In this document: one piece after another, positions 1-11,479 of the stretch
How positions within the stretch are numbered: the stretch's first letter is position 1
Layout: each line of letters begins with the position of its first letter
NCBI RefSeq assembly: GCF_051106095.1
Contig: NC_135786.1
Coordinates: forward strand, 210,003,501 to 210,067,500
DNA from: Pogona vitticeps
Lineage: Eukaryota > Chordata > Lepidosauria > Squamata > Agamidae
Length of the DNA stretch: 64,000 bases
Direction of reading: 5' to 3'
The notes under the pieces: model-generated
Databases searched by the model: none
Told to the model about the DNA's origin: nothing
Seen by the model: only the letters and a program-made list of their open reading frames with translations
Translations under genes and position numbers: made by a program

Positions 1-298
1 AGATTTCTGAAAATTACTATATATCATAGAATAATGAAATATACTGTATACTCAGAAAGAAAGAGGTGCACTTGTCCCATTTTCCACATAAAGGGATAAA
101 TGACAATATTAAATAAGGTTTTGTTTTGGTTTTGTTCAAATTATACTTGCCTCCCCTGAAATTCTGATATGCCTCCATAGAGGGGTTGAGAATCACCATG
201 AAAGAAGTTCATTTGGAAATAACTGCTACAATAAGAATAAAAAATATGTTGTGAGTTAGCAAGACTGGCTTCCCCGGTAACTGCTCTAACTAATGTCT

Positions 299-440
299 GT
301 TGTTATGTGACATCAAGTTGCCGTTGACATATGGTGACTCTGTGAATGAGTGACTTCTAAAGGGTCCTATCACGAGCAAGCCTGATAGCTCCTCTAAACT
401 CAAGGCTAAGACTGCCTTTATGGAGGCAACAGAGGACACC
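299..440 (-). mobile_element. RTE-type LINE 3' end fragment
   Basis: Read on the minus strand this ends in a tail of the form 'CAACTTGATGTCACATAACA'. The same tail type is seen on the longer fragment at 39,853-40,075, which still encodes an RTE/BovB-like 'GHIMRN.NSLKK' stretch. The piece is 5'-truncated and diverged. Assignment to the RTE clade is by inference from that second copy. Confidence 0.55.
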
Positions 441-1113
441 TTCAAACAGAGGGTGGTTCTGCAATAACTATTCAAGCAGGGTATTTTTCTCTATAAAGAA
501 GCCTTAGCAGCACTGTTTTAGTTGTGAGGCTTTACTGAGGGCAAAACACATTGCCAACAGTTTTTAGAGAGAAGAGTGGGTCCCCTGAAAGTTGCCCAAT
601 CTGCCTTTGAAAGGAAAATAAAATAAAGAAAAAAGGAAAACAAATAAAGGGTTAAGGATTGGTGTTTTTTTAAAAAAAATCTAAATATACATCCTCTTGT
701 TGCACACTTCATTGCAAGATTGCTTGAAGCATCCACTAATATAATTAAACATATTTCATGTCGATGTTTTCTTTCAATCTTCATGCATTATTTTGTTATT
801 CAAGCAAGAAATTAATATTCAATATGATGTTTGATTTCTGAGATAAAATCACTTGCTCTACACTTTCTTCTTTTATTGTTTGTTTGCTTATTATCTCATG
901 TGCAATTTTCATCTTGACATCATTTCACATCACAGAAAGATCTAAGGGAGAGTCCCAGTTCACTCAGTGGGGTAGCATGCGTTGTCCATTTGGACTGAAT
1001 TCAAAGAGTGTACAGTCTCTGGGGAAATTTTCAGATTTTCCTGTGATCACCACCTGCTGTAAATTCTAAAGTAGCCACAAAACATCACGTTCTGGCAAGC
1101 TTTCAAATGCACC
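441..1113. other. No gene or clear repeat seen
   Basis: AT-rich unique-looking sequence. Short open frames here lack any recognisable domain or exon signals. Confidence 0.5.
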
Positions 1114-1227
1114 AAAAGAAAAGAAAAGAGAAGAGAAGAGAAGAGAAGAGAAGAGAAGAGAAGAGAAGAGAAGAGAAAAGGAAAGAAAAGGAAAGGAAAG
1201 GAAAGGAAAGGAAGGAAGGAAGGAAGG
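1114..1227. repeat. Purine-rich microsatellite (AAGAG/AAAGG/AAGG)n
   Basis: Tandem AAAAG, AAGAG, AAAGG and AAGG units grade into each other over about 114 bp. The opposite strand reads as a low-complexity Ser/Phe/Leu frame, which is not a gene. Confidence 0.95.
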
Positions 1228-1756
1228 TTCATATTTATCTAATTCTTTGGGAATAATAACTCTGAGAGGGAGAGAGGAAAGAAAGCTGTGCTCCACACAT
1301 TGGCAGCAGGTTTAATGAAGGATGTGAAAATCTGTCAGTCTTATTCCCATTACATTTCTCAAAATCTCGCCAACATTTTCATACATTGTAGATTGAAGCT
1401 GGGTTTCAAGAGGGTCCCCACCTATTGCATGTAAAAATTCAAGTACCTTTTTGCAAAATGTACACATTTCTGTACACTATTCCCTTAGGCACATATTTTT
1501 GTATGCATTTTTCCACTAACCTACATGTGTTTCTGAACATTTCTTGTATGTACACACTCGTAACCATACACACGTTTTAAATTTATGTGTGGATAAGTGC
1601 ACTCTCTTTTCTCTGAAATATATTGCAAGCCTCAGACATGCGTATCTCTGAGGCATTATGTCCTGTTTTTATTCACCCAGTCTCAGAAGCTGTGAAATGG
1701 ATATTCACAAGCAGGTATAAGCCCCAATCACACCAGGGTCTTATTAGGTTCCAAAC
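1228..1756. other. No gene seen; possible old dispersed repeat
   Basis: Around 1,430-1,600 there are recurrent 'TTTGCAAAATGTACACATTT'-like phrases that resemble a common squamate dispersed repeat. A similar phrase occurs near 54,400. I could not define ends or a family. Confidence 0.3.
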
Positions 1757-1777
1757 TGTCTGTCTGTCTGTCTCCAT

Positions 1778-1836
<59 letters not shown>

Positions 1837-1870
1837 TTCATTTATTCATTCATTCATTCATTCATTCATT
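1757..1870. repeat. (CTGT)n then (TTTA)n microsatellite
   Basis: Four CTGT units are followed by about 95 bp of TTTA, drifting to TTCA at the right end. It abuts the 3' end of a minus-strand LINE fragment, so it probably grew from that element's (TAAA)n tail. Confidence 0.9.
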
Positions 1871-2530
1871 TATCCCACACAACTAGTGCCAGAGCCACTA
1901 TTCTGGAAGGCAAACAAATCATAACAACACAAAGGACACAACACGCCCAGTGAAAAATTCACATGAATAGCAAACAAGAAACATAAATGTATAAAAACAA
2001 AATGAATAATAAAGAATAATGCCTAGATTTATAACTCTAAAATTTATAATATAGAATAGTTACAAATATCAAGTACAATAATATTAGGCAGGAAAAAATA
2101 GGGTAAATTCATAAATGCTCCTAACCCCATTCATTCAAGTAAGATTACTCTGAGATAAGGCCAGAAAAGACTTGTGAGAACAGCCAGGTTTTTAACTTGT
2201 CTCCTAAAACTTCAGGCGGGAACAAATTCCAAAGCAACGAGGTGACCACAAAGAAGGCCCAGTTTCAAGTGACAGATTTTTTGTGTGTCCCTCAGGGTTG
2301 CCACCTGAGCATCCTAGTGCAGGTAGGATGGGGAGACATTTTGAGGGAGAGATGCTCAGGCAGGTAGCAGGGTCGTAAACTATTAAGGGACTTAAATGTT
2401 AGCATAAGCACCTTGAACAAGGCATGGAAACATACAAGCCGCAGTGCAAATGTGCCAGGACAGGTGATATATAATTGAATTGTGATGTACTGGATACCAG
2501 TCTGGCAGCCATGTTCTACACTTGCACTTG
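1871..2530 (-). mobile_element. L2/CR1-like LINE fragment, 3' part
   Basis: The minus strand encodes 'FKVLMLTFKSLNSLRPCYL' (around 2,340-2,420), matching the reverse-transcriptase C-terminal block 'FKVL.LTYKALNGL.P.YL' seen in the better copies at 24.6-25.3 and 26.0-27.5 kb. The 3' untranslated part runs down to the (TTTA)n array. The copy is 5'-truncated and its frame is broken outside the short conserved block, so it is old. Confidence 0.7.
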
Positions 2531-3041
2531 ATTCATAAACTTCCCTGGCTTTTGTCTTTTTCATGTTTGGCGGGGAGAGACGGCTTCCCTTGTCATTCCT
2601 CATGTATGTCTCAGTGATTTACAAATGCCAGCTAGGACATTTGCCTGGAATATAACAAAAATTGTTGTGTTAATGGTGCTTAGGACTAAGAAGAAACCAA
2701 GAAAAACAACGATAACTAAGTAGGATTTGTATCTCAACCTCTCACCTCTTTTTTCATCCACTGCACCAACATACAAAGAATATCAATTTTGTATTGTGTT
2801 TACCTGAAAGCTTATCCAGTTTTAATTTAAACACACACAGAGTTCTAATATTTATCACATTATATGCATGACTTGTTCTATACACCTTGAAAACTGTTAA
2901 GAATTGAAAAAGCCAAATATTTAACTACTGTTGGAAGAGTAGGCTTTGTTCTAAAACTACTCTCACAGAACAAAATGGAGGGAGATGAGGATGATTATTG
3001 AAGAATCTTCATAATGAGCTATTTGCAAAGGTTGATTTTTA

Positions 3042-3642
3042 GAGATGGGGACGAATATAAAAATGGGTCAATATTTTGACAAAAATAGCCAATTTGTTAA
3101 ATATTTGTCAATCTGTATTTGTCACATTTTAAGTCCCAATGAATAAGGCTTGATGAATATTTCCAATTTATTGATCCTTCATAATTTAAAAAAACACACA
3201 CATAAAATTCTGCCTACCGGTCGCCGATCAACTAATTGGCAGACCAATAGGCAGCCACCCACCCCAACAGCCAACCCCCACCACTTTCCTCTCCCTACCT
3301 TAGCCCCCCCACCCCTGCCGACACCCCCTTACCATAATCATCACTGCTGCTGCCAAGGTCTCAATCAGGCCTCCACAGAGACGGGGTGTAAAAAGGGAAA
3401 TTGGCTGCCCTTTGCAAAGATGGTGGCTGCGGCTTTGTTTAGGGTAGGGAAGCCGCAGCTACCATCACAGGCGGCCTGGATTCTCTTAGCCTGCCTGTGT
3501 TCTTTTAATAACCCCCCATGAACTGATGAATAACTTTGTTATTCATTGCTTCATGGGGCAACTTCGTGTTTTGTGAGTAATCAGCTTTTGACGACTCATG
3601 AAGCAGGATGCCTCTCCAAAATGGTGAGTCATCCCCATTTCT
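3042..3642. mobile_element. Putative nonautonomous element with 'GAGATGGGGACGA' inverted ends
   Basis: The left edge reads 'AGAGATGGGGACGAATA'. The right edge, reverse-complemented, reads 'GAGAAATGGGGATGACTC'. The interior has a C-rich stretch (about 3,250-3,345), unlike the surrounding AT-rich DNA, and a strong hairpin near the right end. Two other elements in the window (31.7 and 33.2 kb) have related termini but different interiors. The class is unknown and no target duplication was found. Confidence 0.45.
3515..3557. repeat. Hairpin (inverted repeat)
   Basis: Arms 'CCCATGAA..GATGAATAAC' and 'GTTATTCAT..TTCATGGG' pair around a three-base loop. It lies inside the putative element at 3,042-3,642 and is probably part of its structure. 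Confidence 0.75.
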
Positions 3643-3847
3643 CATTGATTTCATATAAATGGTATGATAGTTTCGGGAAGTCTGCAGTCTCCAGGAAACC
3701 TGATTAGTGGTTGGGTGCAAAGCTATTCAGATGTCCTAGGTAAAGAAACTTGAGAGAAGGATGAGTGTTCTACCCTTCCTCCTCCCCCCGCCCATCATCA
3801 CTCTCCTCACATGGAAGTGGAGAGTCTACCCAATGCATGGAAGCTCT

Positions 3848-3925
3848 CTTTATTTATTTATTTATTTATTTATACCCCGCCTATCTAGTCGAACGACCAC
3901 TCTAGGCGGCTACAATTCCAAAGAA
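3848..3925 (-). mobile_element. L2-type LINE 3' end
   Basis: On the minus strand the sequence reads 'GCCGCCTAGAGTGG', then 'GATAGGCGGGGTATAAAT', then a (TAAA)n tail. This is the same 3' signature as the copies ending at 12,781, 24,383 and 27,545. Only the tail region is recognisable. Confidence 0.7.
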
Positions 3926-4290
3926 AGGAGGATCAGGCTTCTTCCTTCCGGCACTTTCCACATGAGGTGAGGATAGAAGGAGGGTGACAGGGTAATGTTC
4001 TCCCTGCCTTTTAGGTATACCTAACCTAAAGGGTGAGTGCCTGAATAATCTCTCTCTTTCTATCCCTCTGTTCCACAAAACACACTTCCTCATCTGATTT
4101 CCTTTGGATTTATGTGGCTGTGTAAATACCGGGTTCATTAATATTTATATAAGGAAAGCATAAGTGCAGGCAAACAAGGGACACTCCTGCATGACAGTAG
4201 ACCTACATCCTCACATCAGCACTCCTACTTGTATGGAGAAGACAGTCTTCTTCACATGTTGTTCAGGCTGCAGCTGACTTTGGAGTCAGC

Positions 4291-4320
4291 TGAATTCAAC
4301 GGGACTTACTTCTAAATATC
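4291..4320. mobile_element. Short dispersed repeat scrap
   Basis: 'TCAACGGGACTTACTTCTAA' is a fragment of a common amniote dispersed repeat. A second copy lies at 22,317-22,385 in this window. The class is not determined. Confidence 0.4.
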
Positions 4321-4407
4321 AGCTAGTGAATGGAACTTCACTTTGTTTTATTTTGTGTGTCGCATGTGGCCTTTAGGAACATCAGGACAGGAAGAGTGTA
4401 ACAGAAG

Positions 4408-4408
<1 letters not shown>

Positions 4409-4438
<30 letters not shown>

Positions 4439-4567
4439 TGTATGTATGTATGTATGTATGTATGTATGTATGTATGTATGTATGTATGTATGTATGTATG
4501 TATGTATGTACGTACGTACGTATGCATGCGTGCATGCATTTATACCTACCTACCTACCTACCTACCA
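4409..4567. repeat. (TATG)n microsatellite with (TACG), (CATG), (CCTA) edges
   Basis: About 110 bp of pure TATG is followed by degenerate TACG and CATG units and a (CCTA)n block. It abuts a minus-strand LINE-like 3' end. All six frames are open, which gives spurious Tyr-Val-Cys-Met or His-Thr-Tyr-Ile frames. Confidence 0.95.
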
Positions 4568-4945
4568 TCTAGCGGCATGCCGCCACTCTGAGCAGTTTAT
4601 AAGCATGAAACATAAAACATAATGACCCAGCCACCACCATGCAAAAATAATTGAACCCAAAAAAGCCCCTCCCCCACAGTGACAATGGTCACAAAACAAA
4701 ATCAAGGTATGAGAATTCTAAGGTGAGATCCTGAAAAACCTCTCTTAAAAGCAATGTTTTTATTAATGTTTTGAATACTGGGAAAGAAGGGCCCCCTCCG
4801 GTAGTTACATATTCCACAAGAAGTCTTGGTTTCTGGTCATAGACTTCCAGGCCTCCTTTGGGGTGGACACCTGCAGCATCAACGCTTGACTGGAGTGGGT
4901 GATATGGCTGGAGAATCGCAGGGAGGATTGCTCCACCAAATAACA
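4568..4945 (-). mobile_element. Degraded L2-like LINE 3' fragment
   Basis: The left edge, read on the minus strand, has the 'CAGAGTGGCGGCATGCCGC' form of an L2-type 3' end next to the microsatellite. The part near 4,750-4,930 resembles the last coding block, but no frame is intact. Family assignment is tentative. Confidence 0.4.
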
Positions 4946-5051
4946 TATAATAGTTTGAATGACACTGTCCCCCTGCACAAGTAAATAATGAATGGAATGA
5001 GAATTGAATATAACTGCCTCTGGTCTGTCAAGGTATACTGATACAAAGTGT

Positions 5052-5058
5052 AAAAAAA

Positions 5059-5117
<59 letters not shown>
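5052..5117. repeat. (GA)n-(AAAG)n microsatellite
   Basis: An A-run, about 14 GA units and about 8 AAAG units. It lies directly before a tRNA-derived SINE. Confidence 0.95.
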
Positions 5118-5139
5118 GGGGGACGCCATTTGTAGTATT

Positions 5140-5370
5140 GCCATAGCAGTGGGGCAGTTATCTGACTGTTGAGCCAGAGAGTGGGAGTTTGATTCCCGCT
5201 ATGCCTTCAAGGGAGAAGAGCCAGCCTGTCTAGCCTTGGGCAAGCTGCACACTCCCAGAGCATTCCTAGAAGAGAATGGTGAACCACTTCTGAATATTCA
5301 ATAGCTAGAAAACACTGGAAGGTGTTGCCATAAGTCAAAGCTGATGTCACAGCATGTAATTAATTATTAT
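5140..5370 (+). mobile_element. tRNA-derived SINE with RTE-like tail
   Basis: The head has a B-box-like 'GAGTTTGATTCCCGC'. The middle carries 'GGTGAACCACTTCTGAATAT', shared with the SINE at 8,374-8,573. The tail 'GTTGCCATAAGTCAAAGCTG' followed by 'ATGTCACAGCATGTAATTA' matches the 3' end of the RTE-type LINE fragments at 299-440 and 39,853-40,075. The 3' end runs into ATTATTAT. It is moderately diverged. Confidence 0.75.
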
Positions 5371-5436
5371 CCAGACTACAGCTCACAGAAATCCCCAGGC
5401 AGAATGGCACAGGGAATTCTGGGAGCTGTTGCCCTA
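5371..5436. mobile_element. hAT-type MITE fragment ('ACTACAACTCCCAGAA' family)
   Basis: 'GACTACAGCTCACAGAAATC' and 'GGGAATTCTGGGAGCTGT' are inverted arms of the same palindromic family whose complete copy lies at 44,916-45,051. The outer ends are missing. Confidence 0.6.
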
Positions 5437-5640
5437 AAAAAACCCACAGATCTACACAGACCTAACTTTTTGTATGTTTGCTGGATGAGGAACTCGCACC
5501 TTGACTACCAAGCAAGCAGGTGAACACACACCTCCTCCTGATGGACACTTTGTCCATGGTTATTTTCCATGGTTATTTTCATGGGAAGGGGGGGAAATCC
5601 CTGGAAATAAATTGAAAAGAAACTAGAAAAGGGTTGTGCT

Positions 5641-5697
5641 GTTGGGAATGATGAAAGTCCTCTAGTCTGGAGGGCACAGCCCTAGAGAAGGCTGGCA
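5641..5697. mobile_element. hAT-type MITE fragment
   Basis: 'TTGGGAATGATGAAAGTC' followed by 'CTGGAGGGCACAGCC' and 'GAGAAGGCTGG' is one arm of the same MITE superfamily in the 'right-arm' orientation. It is a fragment only. Confidence 0.5.
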
Positions 5698-6289
5698 TAA
5701 GTGTTTAACTGACAATTTTATGGATTATACTGCTTCTGCTGTCTGGCCTGCTTTAGTTTTGTCTTCAGTTGATTCTATCTTATGCATTTTTATTACTTTT
5801 TATCTCTTCTTGCATTAGATATCCTGCAACATAACACTGGAGAGTGAGATATCTATATATGGAAGGAACAAGAACAAAACAAAAACTAAAGCTGCTGTTT
5901 TATTTTAGAGTGGTTTTTTTTCGGGGGGGGGGAGAAAAAAAGAAAATATTATATCAACTTAAAGGCTAACACTTTTATTCTATTGGGAGGTTTCATGGAA
6001 CAAAGCAGACCTCCTCAGACACTTTTATTTCGAAATAAGTTTGTCTTTGGATTTGGAACTGGGGAGTCTAGGAAAAATAGTCACTAATCCAACATCCTGG
6101 ATATTTGGACTGCCCTTGTGCAGAGGGACGGATTAAGGGGACTGTCACTATGAAACCATTTGCATTTCCAAATTAACCATGACACCATTGATCCTACCAG
6201 TGCTGAAATAAGAGTCAATCAAATCAACCTGCATATTGAATATGGAGGACCCACAATCTTGTCCCTTGGCTCAGGCAGCAAAATCTATA
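5698..6289. other. No gene or clear repeat seen
   Basis: Unique-looking AT-rich sequence with a short T/G run near 5,915-5,935. Confidence 0.5.
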
Positions 6290-6416
6290 ATCTGAGAACT
6301 GCAGAGCTGGAAGTGACCCTATGGGTCATTGAGTCCTGCCGCTCTCAGGGAGGCACAATGAGGAACTGAACACCCAAGATCTGGCTCTTTAGCCAGAGAC
6401 CTAAACCACTGATGTT
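6290..6416 (-). mobile_element. tRNA-derived SINE with CR1-like 3' part
   Basis: Read on the minus strand, a tRNA-like head ('CAGTGGTTTAGGTCTCTGGC') leads into a body of the form 'GGACTCAATGACCCATAGGG', 'TCACTTCCAGCTCTGCAGTT', which is like a CR1 3' end. Copies of the same family lie at 15,696-15,803 and 60,806-60,930, all on the minus strand. Confidence 0.6.
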
Positions 6417-7295
6417 GTCCTTCAATAAGGCACAATCTTTATCTCATAAATAACTGAAATTCCCTGATATGTTAATGCTTGGAGAAGTTTCTTCTGTCTC
6501 TTCACTCCCCAAATCCCATAGTCAGTATGACTACTGGTCATACAAATGGGGATACTGGCATTTCTAACTTGTATATACTCCTGGTTTCTCCCATCACTGC
6601 AGGAGGGGGGCATATCCCTCCCAGTGGCCTATCCTGCTTCCTGGGAGTTAGCAGACCTGTGAATAAAGTAGATCATTCTTCCAGTGGGAAGTCTAGTGTA
6701 TAACCAGAATATAGTTTAATGTGCTGCTGTGCAAGCAAGACATTTCTTGAACAAATCACAAGATCAAAGTATGTATAGAGCTATTAGAGGGGATTTTGGA
6801 CAATGCCACCAAAATGATGAACAATAAAAGCCAGCTAACAGATGAGTGAGTAGCTTCTGGACTAGATTTAGGCTTTAGCGACAGAAGATAGAGCACTGAC
6901 CCAGAAAATCAAGGCATGTTCTTAGGCCCTTGGGACAGACAAGATGGGAGCTTGTACGAGTTACTCAAGTGGAAGAAGGAGCTCCTTCATGCTGCATGAA
7001 AAGAATCTGGCATTGAGAACCAAATTAGTCCCAACAGTGTTTTGAGAAATAAAGAGAAACATTAGTCAAGCTAGCACAAGCTATTTTGCTGCACTAAAGA
7101 ATGCCCAGCAAAGATGTGCCACCATTATGGCTCCATTTGTAAGGTATTATGCACCTTAATCCACCAAAACAAATGTGCATAATATCGAATAACAGCCAAA
7201 CTGTTTCAGTGGGGGGGAGCACATCTTTCAAGCATCACTCCCCATCTCTATCCAGTGAAAAACCAAGCAAAAAACAACACACGCACAAATATGCA
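6417..7295. other. No gene or clear repeat seen
   Basis: Nothing recognisable. Short frames are within chance expectation. Confidence 0.5.
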
Positions 7296-7321
7296 CGCAC
7301 ACACACACACACACACACACA
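7296..7321. repeat. (AC)n microsatellite
   Basis: About 13 AC units, preceded by degenerate ACGC and ATGC units. Confidence 0.9.
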
Positions 7322-8360
7322 GACTATCTTCTATACTTTTGTAGCATCTCGAATTTTCTACAAAAGACAGTAGCCTCACTTTGCCTAATGGTAGGCACAA
7401 CTTAATCCCTGACCTACATTCTCAAACACTTCCCAAACTTTCTTTTCTCCTTCAGAAAATCTGGAGGAGAAAATGTGAAGTGTAGGTGAAATCCAAATAG
7501 ATTAAAGCTTCAGACAGATCTGCCTTCCACTAAGTGTGAAAGACAACTTTGATTAATGGCTTGCTATACCTCTCCTAGCATTACAAATCTTGAGTAAATA
7601 TGCCACTAGGACATTAATGTGTGGGATGTGGGTATATAGAATAGGCTGCATATTCAGGAAACACTGAAGAATTTCCATGGGCCATGGAGCAGAAATCTAA
7701 TGATCTTCATCCGTCTGTCGGGCACACTTTGCAAATGGACTTGGCACAGAGAAGCAAGCAATATTTCAAAATAATTTACCTCTACGGCAGGGCTCTTAAA
7801 TGCTTTGACAACATTGCTGCTGCCTGTAATAGCATGAAATAATGCTTTTTCTGAATATCTTATTATTATTATTATCTATTTTTCACCATGTTTTATTTTA
7901 GTTATTTGCTAAATGTATTACTGTCCTGAAGAACAGCCTCTGTTCATCAGCAGTGAGATGCATCAAGGCAACCCCTGTTTTTCAGAAAATAGAAGTTACT
8001 TTGCTGTTTGCTTTTCCATATGCGCTTTATATGTGGGGTACGATGGCTTCCACTTTCAACTACTGCTCGTGTTAAAATTATTCTGCAGGATCAAAGGGAA
8101 GACAATATCTAAATTAAACCATAGCATTGTAATTCTTGAAACTCCCGAGCTTGAAAAGATAAATGCAAAGATGAAAACCAAAAGAGACTACAAAAACTTC
8201 AAAGGGCAGCACTTTTGTCAGCGGGATGTGACTTCAGAAAATGAAGTAATTGATGGTTTATGTATAATGATATTTCTGGATTCATCTTCTTAACCTTCCC
8301 TAATTTCTTTTCATGATTACAGGGGACTCCAATAACAATGAACAACTTCTTTATTAACTG
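7322..8360. other. No supported gene; one chance open frame
   Basis: An open frame at 7,913-8,293 (+, 126 codons) has no recognisable domain, no splice context and ordinary AT-rich composition. I treat it as chance. There is a short (TTA)n at about 7,859-7,875. Confidence 0.45.
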
Positions 8361-8373
8361 TTATCACATGAGA

Positions 8374-8573
8374 AGCTCAGTGAGTTTGAGAGGACGGGAG
8401 TTCAGTTCTCCACCATAGAAGAAGAGTCAGTCTATGTGACCCTGGGCAAGCTAACCTGCCTCAGCATGACCACAGAATAAGGGAATGGTAAACCACTTCT
8501 GAATATGGTGTACCTAGGAAATCCTTGAGAGGGTTTCATAGAGTGGAATCAGCTAGGAAGACATTAATTGTTA
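8374..8573 (+). mobile_element. tRNA-derived SINE with 13-bp target duplication
   Basis: The head reads 'AGCTCAGTGAGTTTGAGAGG' with a B-box-like 'GGAGTTCAGTTCTCC'. The middle 'GGTAAACCACTTCTGAATAT' matches the SINE at 5,140-5,370, and the tail is the RTE-like type. It is flanked by a perfect 13-bp direct repeat 'TTATCACATGAGA' at 8,361-8,373 and 8,574-8,586, the signature of LINE-driven insertion. The perfect duplication suggests a younger insertion than the 5.1 kb copy. Confidence 0.85.
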
Positions 8574-8759
8574 TTATCACATGAGATGGTATAGCCTATA
8601 TTTCCAAATGGAAGGTTTCAGGTTCACTCCATCTGCAAGGAAAAGGATCAGGTGTCAGGTAAGAGTACACACAGTGTCTTGGTGCAAGACTAATATTCTT
8701 AAATCATCCTTTTTTATTTATTCTGGTACCTCTATTGTAGATACGTCTTATAAAATGTA

Positions 8760-9054
8760 CAGTGGTGCCTCGCAAGACGAATGCCTCGTGGGAAGAAAAA
8801 CCCGCAAGACGAATGGTTTTTTGCAATCACTGTGGTGCCTCGCAAGATGGCTTCTTCTATCGCCGTGCTTCGCAAGATGATTTTTTCACAAGACCGATGC
8901 CTCGCAAGACAAAAATAATTCATTCATCTTGCGAGGTTCCCATAGGAACATATTGTAGTGCATTCCTATGGGAAACCGCTTTTCGCAAGACGAAAATTTC
9001 GCAAGACAGTGCTACTAGCAGACCAAATTACTTTCGTCTTGCGAGGCACCACTG
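8760..9054. mobile_element. Tc1/mariner (Tigger-like) MITE, TA target duplication
   Basis: Perfect 22-bp terminal inverted repeats ('CAGTGGTGCCTCGCAAGACG'+'AA') are flanked by TA on both sides (8,758-8,759 and 9,055-9,056). The internal sequence repeats 'CGCAAGACGA' motifs and encodes no transposase, so it is a nonautonomous 295-bp element. The CAGTGG ends and TA duplication are known for Tigger/pogo-type mariner elements. A relative lies at 36,389-36,813. Confidence 0.9.
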
Positions 9055-9385
9055 TACCTGGCTCTTCTAATGTTTCAGATTCTCTTGGACAATGGACTGG
9101 CAGCCAAACTGATCCTTATCACTAAGATGGGAACAGTGAAACTCTCTTCTTTGACCATTTCTTGGCCCAACAAAGGTGACAAGAAAGACCTTTTCTCCAT
9201 GCTCTGAAAAATTGCAGGAAGTCAGAGTAGACAGAAGTAAGCTAGATAAATAATTTGATCTGGTATGGAGGCAGCATCCTATCTTTGAAGGCTCCTGAGA
9301 TGTTGGTGTTTTCATACAAAAAAGCAGCCATGAACTTCCAAAGGAAAAACAAAACTGCTTTGTCAAAGACTGGAAAACTTATTTT

Positions 9386-9480
9386 TGGGGACTGCAGCTG
9401 GTAAAATCCATCAGCCAGACTAGATACTGGCTGGAAAAATTCTGGGACTTGGTAGCTCAAAATCAACCTTTCCCAAACTC
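9386..9480. mobile_element. hAT-type MITE copy, degraded
   Basis: 'GGGGACTGCAGCTGG', 'CTGGCTGGAAAAATTCTGGG' and 'ACCTTTCCCAAACTC' follow the arm order of the palindromic MITE family at 44,916-45,051, with many changes. Confidence 0.5.
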
Positions 9481-10117
9481 ATGAAGTCCATCCCATGCAG
9501 GTTTCTACCTATGTGTGCCCTTTGGAAAACCTGCCATTACGCAGTAGTTTATTTCAGAAGAGAAACATTTATTCCTCCCAAATGACTGTGTTATAGCAAT
9601 AAGATCTGCTGTCCTCTCAGTAAAGTAATGCCAGCTCCCACTATCTGCCTACATGAAGCACCATGACGCCTTTTTAATTGGCTTCCAACTATACTGCTGC
9701 ACTGAAACAAAGGGTGATTTTCCTAATTATCGTCTTGCTTTCTTCTTGCCCTCAAGCAGAAAATGAGTGTGACTCATTACTGCAGAAGTTAGCCTGAAAC
9801 AGACCAAACAAAGATCACAGCTGGATATGTTTGGATAACCAGCTTTCCTTCATTGATACAGAGAGCTCTCCTAAAGCCTTTGTCTCTTTGACTAACAAAG
9901 TACACTTAATTTTTCTAACTAAAATGATAACTACAACCAACACAGTTTATAGTACTCTTAATAGTCTCTCAGGGTATATATTTGGAGGTTTCCCTGTTTC
10001 TATGTTTTGAGCTTCAGTACCAAACAGGGAATAGAACAGAAGATCGGTCCATAGCAAGTATCAGAAACGTTACTGAATTAAACCAATAGTTCAGGTGAAA
10101 GGAAATGAAAAATTAAA
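9481..10117. other. No gene or clear repeat seen
   Basis: Unique-looking AT-rich DNA. Confidence 0.5.
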
Positions 10118-10200
10118 AAGACAAAAATGTTGTGGCACCTTAAAGACTGTTATTTTTTTAAATAGTTTTTGTGGACCAAGTCCACTTTGTCAGACCAGAG
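10118..10200 (+). mobile_element. Dispersed repeat 'GTGGCACCTTAAAGAC' family
   Basis: 'TTGTGGCACCTTAAAGACTG', then 'TTTTTGTGGACCAAGTCCAC' and 'CTTTGTCAGACC', match a family common in amniote genomes. Copies in the other orientation lie at 22,187-22,285 and 43,168-43,242. I cannot name its class. Confidence 0.6.
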
Positions 10201-10491
10201 AGTGAGATTACATGGCAAATTTTTATACATTTATACATCCCCCCCAAATAAAGAGGTGGTAGCTGATTAGTAGGCATAAGTTGTAAATTATGAGTCAATG
10301 TGATTTTTCACACCTAGTAATGACTTCCATTTGATATTCAGATCTTTTCCATAGAAAATGACAATGGTTATTGGGTAAAGGAAGCCTTGGCTATATAATA
10401 ACAACAGCTAGGGAATTTCGGCTAATCCATAGATATTTTAAGCAAATCCATGCAGTATTCAAGGGTTTTAACCTAAGCCTCCTAACAAGAG

Positions 10492-10643
<152 letters not shown>

Positions 10644-11479
10644 GGTTGGCTGTTGTACATGGAAGAAGAAGGGCAATGGTTGGTTATCTGCCATCTTGAT
10701 CTTATCCTCAGATTTCAATATGTCTTAGGCTGCTCCCTGGTATTGCATAATGCTGGTGCTGTGGGTTGCAAGTGTTATCTCCACAGCAAGTTAGAAATCA
10801 CTCACTGGAAAGATTCTATGGCTCTTTTCATCTACAGTATCTTTCTGTCTGTTCACCTATCTCCAAGCACATAAGCTGCACATTGTTTTCCCATTCCTGT
10901 GCTGGAATTAAAAGTCCCCAGCATGCATTGACCCATATTCACAACAATGTAGATGTTATACAAAGTATGTATCTGGATTTATACTCCTTTGCAATGAGAA
11001 ATTTAATCTTGAAAGACTTCAAAATATATAACATTTATCCCACTGCATCATACCACATTTAGCCTCCTCAGAAAGTAACCAATATCCTTTGCTGCACAAG
11101 ATTTTTGGCTGCCTGCTGCTCTTTTCCCTTATGCCTTTATTTCTTTTCAATATGGGTGAAAGGATATAATAAGTCCTATAGACAATTGCCACTCATGAGA
11201 TGACATTGTTGTTTCTTTCCTTACAGTGCAGTGCTACAAATCGCCACAGCAAATCCTATTAATTCCCCACAATTAACCTTGACAAAACCATTGTGTTATG
11301 CAGCCATCAAGACAGACTTGAAACAAAGGAAAGTTAGAACATCAACACTTCTTCCTCACTGTACTCAAAGCAAACAGTAAAGACAAATACAAGATTTCAG
11401 CAGCATTGACCTCTACATTGAACAACAAACAAATTGGAACTTTCCAATTAATTTGACTCCAGTAATACATGGATATTTA
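10644..11479. other. No gene or clear repeat seen
   Basis: Short open frames near 10,766-11,062 have no recognisable domain. Confidence 0.5.

Noticed and set aside
4338-4622. Overlapping Tyr-Val-Cys-Met and His-Thr-Tyr-Ile frames
   Set aside because: Shadows of the (TATG)n array.
7913-8293. 126-codon plus-strand frame
   Set aside because: No family resemblance, no exon signals, AT-rich chance composition.
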